In this document: in pieces, positions 6,918 through 7,637 of the stretch
Numbering within the stretch: the stretch's first letter is position 1
Layout of the letters: every line of letters starts with the position of its first letter
DNA from: Actinomycetes bacterium
GTDB taxonomy: Bacteria; Actinomycetota; Acidimicrobiia; Acidimicrobiales; UBA8190
DNA length: 7,637 nucleotides
Direction: 5' to 3'
NCBI GenBank assembly: GCA_021798135.1
Contig: JAJZYI010000167.1
Location: 1-7,637 of the forward strand
The notes under the pieces: generated by a model
The model's database searches: none
The model's input: the letters and a program-made list of their open reading frames with translations, nothing else
What the model was told of the DNA's origin: nothing
Position numbers and translations under genes: made by a program

Positions 6918-6933
6918 GCCCGGCGTACCGGGC
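6918..6933 (+). terminator. Hairpin after the membrane gene pair
   Basis: GCCCGG-CGTA-CCGGGC is a perfect 6-bp stem with a 4-nt loop, beginning 23 nt after the stop at 6895. Position and shape suit a terminator of the two-gene unit. No T-tract follows, as is common in high-GC genomes, so factor dependence or chance remain possible. Confidence 0.4.
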
Positions 6934-7047
6934 CGCTGGGTGCCCCGTGCACGCCCTCGGAGCGTCGTCGGTTCGCGCTCTGCGTGGGAATTGCCGGGCA
7001 GCCGGGGACGCGTTGTGCGCGAACAGGCCTCGCATCAGCACAAAAAG

Positions 7048-7077
7048 TGGTCCACACGGTGGGTGAAGCGGTACGGT
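7048..7077 (+). promoter_or_regulatory. Candidate promoter for the last gene
   Basis: TACGGT (7072-7077) fits TAnnnT; TGGTCC (7048-7053) is a poor -35 match with an 18-bp spacer. The overlapping symmetry GTGG-T-CCAC-ACG-GTGG (7047-7062) could be an operator. The patch is less GC-rich than its surroundings (CACAAAAAGTGG at 7039-7050). This would give a leader of about 125 nt. Confidence 0.3.
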
Positions 7078-7145
7078 AGACCAGCCGGGTGGCGAGGAGC
7101 TGCTTCCCGGCGGGGCACACGCCGAGCACCGCCCAGGCGAGGTTG

Positions 7146-7186
7146 GCGACAGCGAAGCGCGATGTTCCTTTCCGGGCGGCTGTCGC
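7146..7186 (+). promoter_or_regulatory. Leader hairpin before the last gene
   Basis: GCGACAGC (7146-7153) is exactly complementary to GCTGTCGC (7179-7186), with a 25-nt loop. The stem ends 10 nt before the Shine-Dalgarno sequence AAGAGGG. A second stem, GCCGGG (7084-7089) with CCCGGC (7106-7111), lies upstream. A regulatory role is possible, but no known riboswitch is recognised. Confidence 0.3.
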
Positions 7187-7208
7187 GCCGTCCGGCAAGA
7201 GGGCAACG

Positions 7209-7637
7209 ATGCTGGAGTCCCTGGCCGTGATCGGTGACGACGCGAAGTCGGTGTGCGAGTTCGGAGGCGGCAGCGAACGGGCTCCCGTCCCGGCGCCGCC
7301 CGTGGAGCAGGCGCTGCCGTCGGAGGTGTGGGCGGGTCTCGTCCGCAGCGTCCAGGCCCTGTCGGCCACCGTGGCGGACCTCCCCCTGACGCTGCGCCGT
7401 CCGACGGTGGACGCCGCCGTCGCCATCGCCGAGGAGGTCGGCCTGGCCACGGGCTGGCTCGTCCGCCACGCCCTGGCGTCGTCGCACCCGGAGCGGGGCG
7501 GCGACGCGCCGGTCCGGGGATCGCCGGCCGTCGGAGCGCCGCCGCTGGCCGGCACCGGTGGCGGACCGGGCGGTGTGCAGGGCGGCTCGGCCGGCGGTGT
7601 GCAGGGCGGCTCGGCCGGCGGTGTGCAGGGCGGCTCG
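7209..7637 (+). CDS. Unrecognised protein with Gly-rich octapeptide repeats, 3' end outside window
   Basis: The frame from ATG 7209 stays open for 143 codons to the window edge, so the gene is partial. AAGAGGG (7197-7203), 5 nt upstream, fixes the start. Residues 1-35 are mixed (MLESLAVIGDDAKSVCEF...), 36-93 form a probably helical segment with regular Leu/Val spacing (SEVWAGLVRSVQALSATVA; AAVAIAEEVGLATGWLVRHA), and from about 94 the chain becomes Gly/Pro/Ser-rich. From residue 121 it repeats GGVQGGSA, with third-position G/C use typical of real coding sequence here. No signal peptide or membrane segment is seen. I do not recognise the family. The repeat may be a flexible linker before a further domain, or a self-associating low-complexity tail. 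Confidence 0.7.
   Translation, partial: MLESLAVIGDDAKSVCEFGGGSERAPVPAPPVEQALPSEVWAGLVRSVQALSATVADLPLTLRRPTVDAAVAIAEEVGLATGWLVRHALASSHPERGGDAPVRGSPAVGAPPLAGTGGGPGGVQGGSAGGVQGGSAGGVQGGS
7569..7637 (+). repeat. 24-bp in-frame tandem repeat
   Basis: The unit GGCGGTGTGCAGGGCGGCTC plus GGCC occurs at 7569-7592 and 7593-7616, and 21 of its 24 bp at 7617-7637, without a mismatch. It runs off the window, so the copy number is unknown. The 24-bp length keeps the frame and encodes GGVQGGSA each time. Confidence 0.9.

Larger units (their letters stand above)
6896..7208 (+). other. Intergenic region with terminator, promoter and leader
   Basis: No gene is supported in these 313 bases; the open frames have no Shine-Dalgarno sequence and unnatural composition. 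The region holds a hairpin at 6918-6933, an AT-richer patch near 7030-7080 with a candidate -10, and a leader of about 125 nt with predicted stems ending at the ribosome binding site AAGAGGG (7197-7203). Confidence 0.6.

Noticed and set aside
6986..7014. SigR/ECF-type promoter GGGAAT ... GTT
   Set aside because: The spacer is 20 nt rather than the usual 18 or so, and the -10 part is only three bases; chance match likely.
6940..7230. 96-residue + strand frame in the intergenic region
   Set aside because: No ribosome binding site, unnatural Arg/Trp-rich composition, and it overlaps the leader and start of the better supported gene at 7209.

Overview
The window is very GC-rich with almost exclusively G/C third codon positions. 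It has GTG starts, -10 boxes of the TAnnnT type placed 6-12 nt before start codons (leaderless or nearly leaderless transcripts), and a NUDIX protein of the actinobacterial MutT1-like type. This points to a high-GC actinomycete-type genome (Actinomycetota). I cannot place it more precisely. No tRNA, rRNA, CRISPR array or insertion sequence is visible.

Layout. Positions 1-326 are upstream DNA: a G-tract-rich 27-bp tandem repeat (81-163), then a regulatory block (222-320). That block holds direct repeats in strict 11-nt phase with a GTTCAC-like core, which look like an actinobacterial PHO box array, followed by a -10 box. Positions 327-4901 are a three-gene ABC importer operon on the + strand: lipoprotein substrate-binding protein, fused two-domain permease, and ATPase with a long C-terminal regulatory region. 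It belongs to the ferric iron / 2-aminoethylphosphonate branch of importers. A perfect 34-bp palindrome (1598-1631) sits at the binding-protein/permease junction and probably marks an intra-operon processing or attenuation point.

Positions 4902-5092 are a convergent gap with a short direct repeat and a hairpin. A NUDIX hydrolase lies on the - strand (5093-5665, frame open to 5803). Diverging from it is a two-gene + strand unit: an internally duplicated membrane protein with two ExxE motifs (5830-6660), translationally coupled to an 80-residue membrane protein (6653-6895). A recognisable promoter, TTGCGA-N16-TACGAT, precedes this pair. Positions 6896-7208 are non-coding, with a hairpin, a possible promoter and a structured leader. 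The last gene (7209 onward) is incomplete at the window edge; its product is unrecognised and enters an 8-residue Gly-rich repeat (GGVQGGSA).

How it fits together. The importer genes form one transport system. The binding protein lacks the adjacent Tyr pair expected of ferric-binding proteins, and the upstream array resembles PhoP sites. The most economical hypothesis is therefore a phosphate-starvation-controlled importer for an organophosphorus compound such as a phosphonate, rather than an iron importer. This is inference; the substrate is not shown by the sequence.
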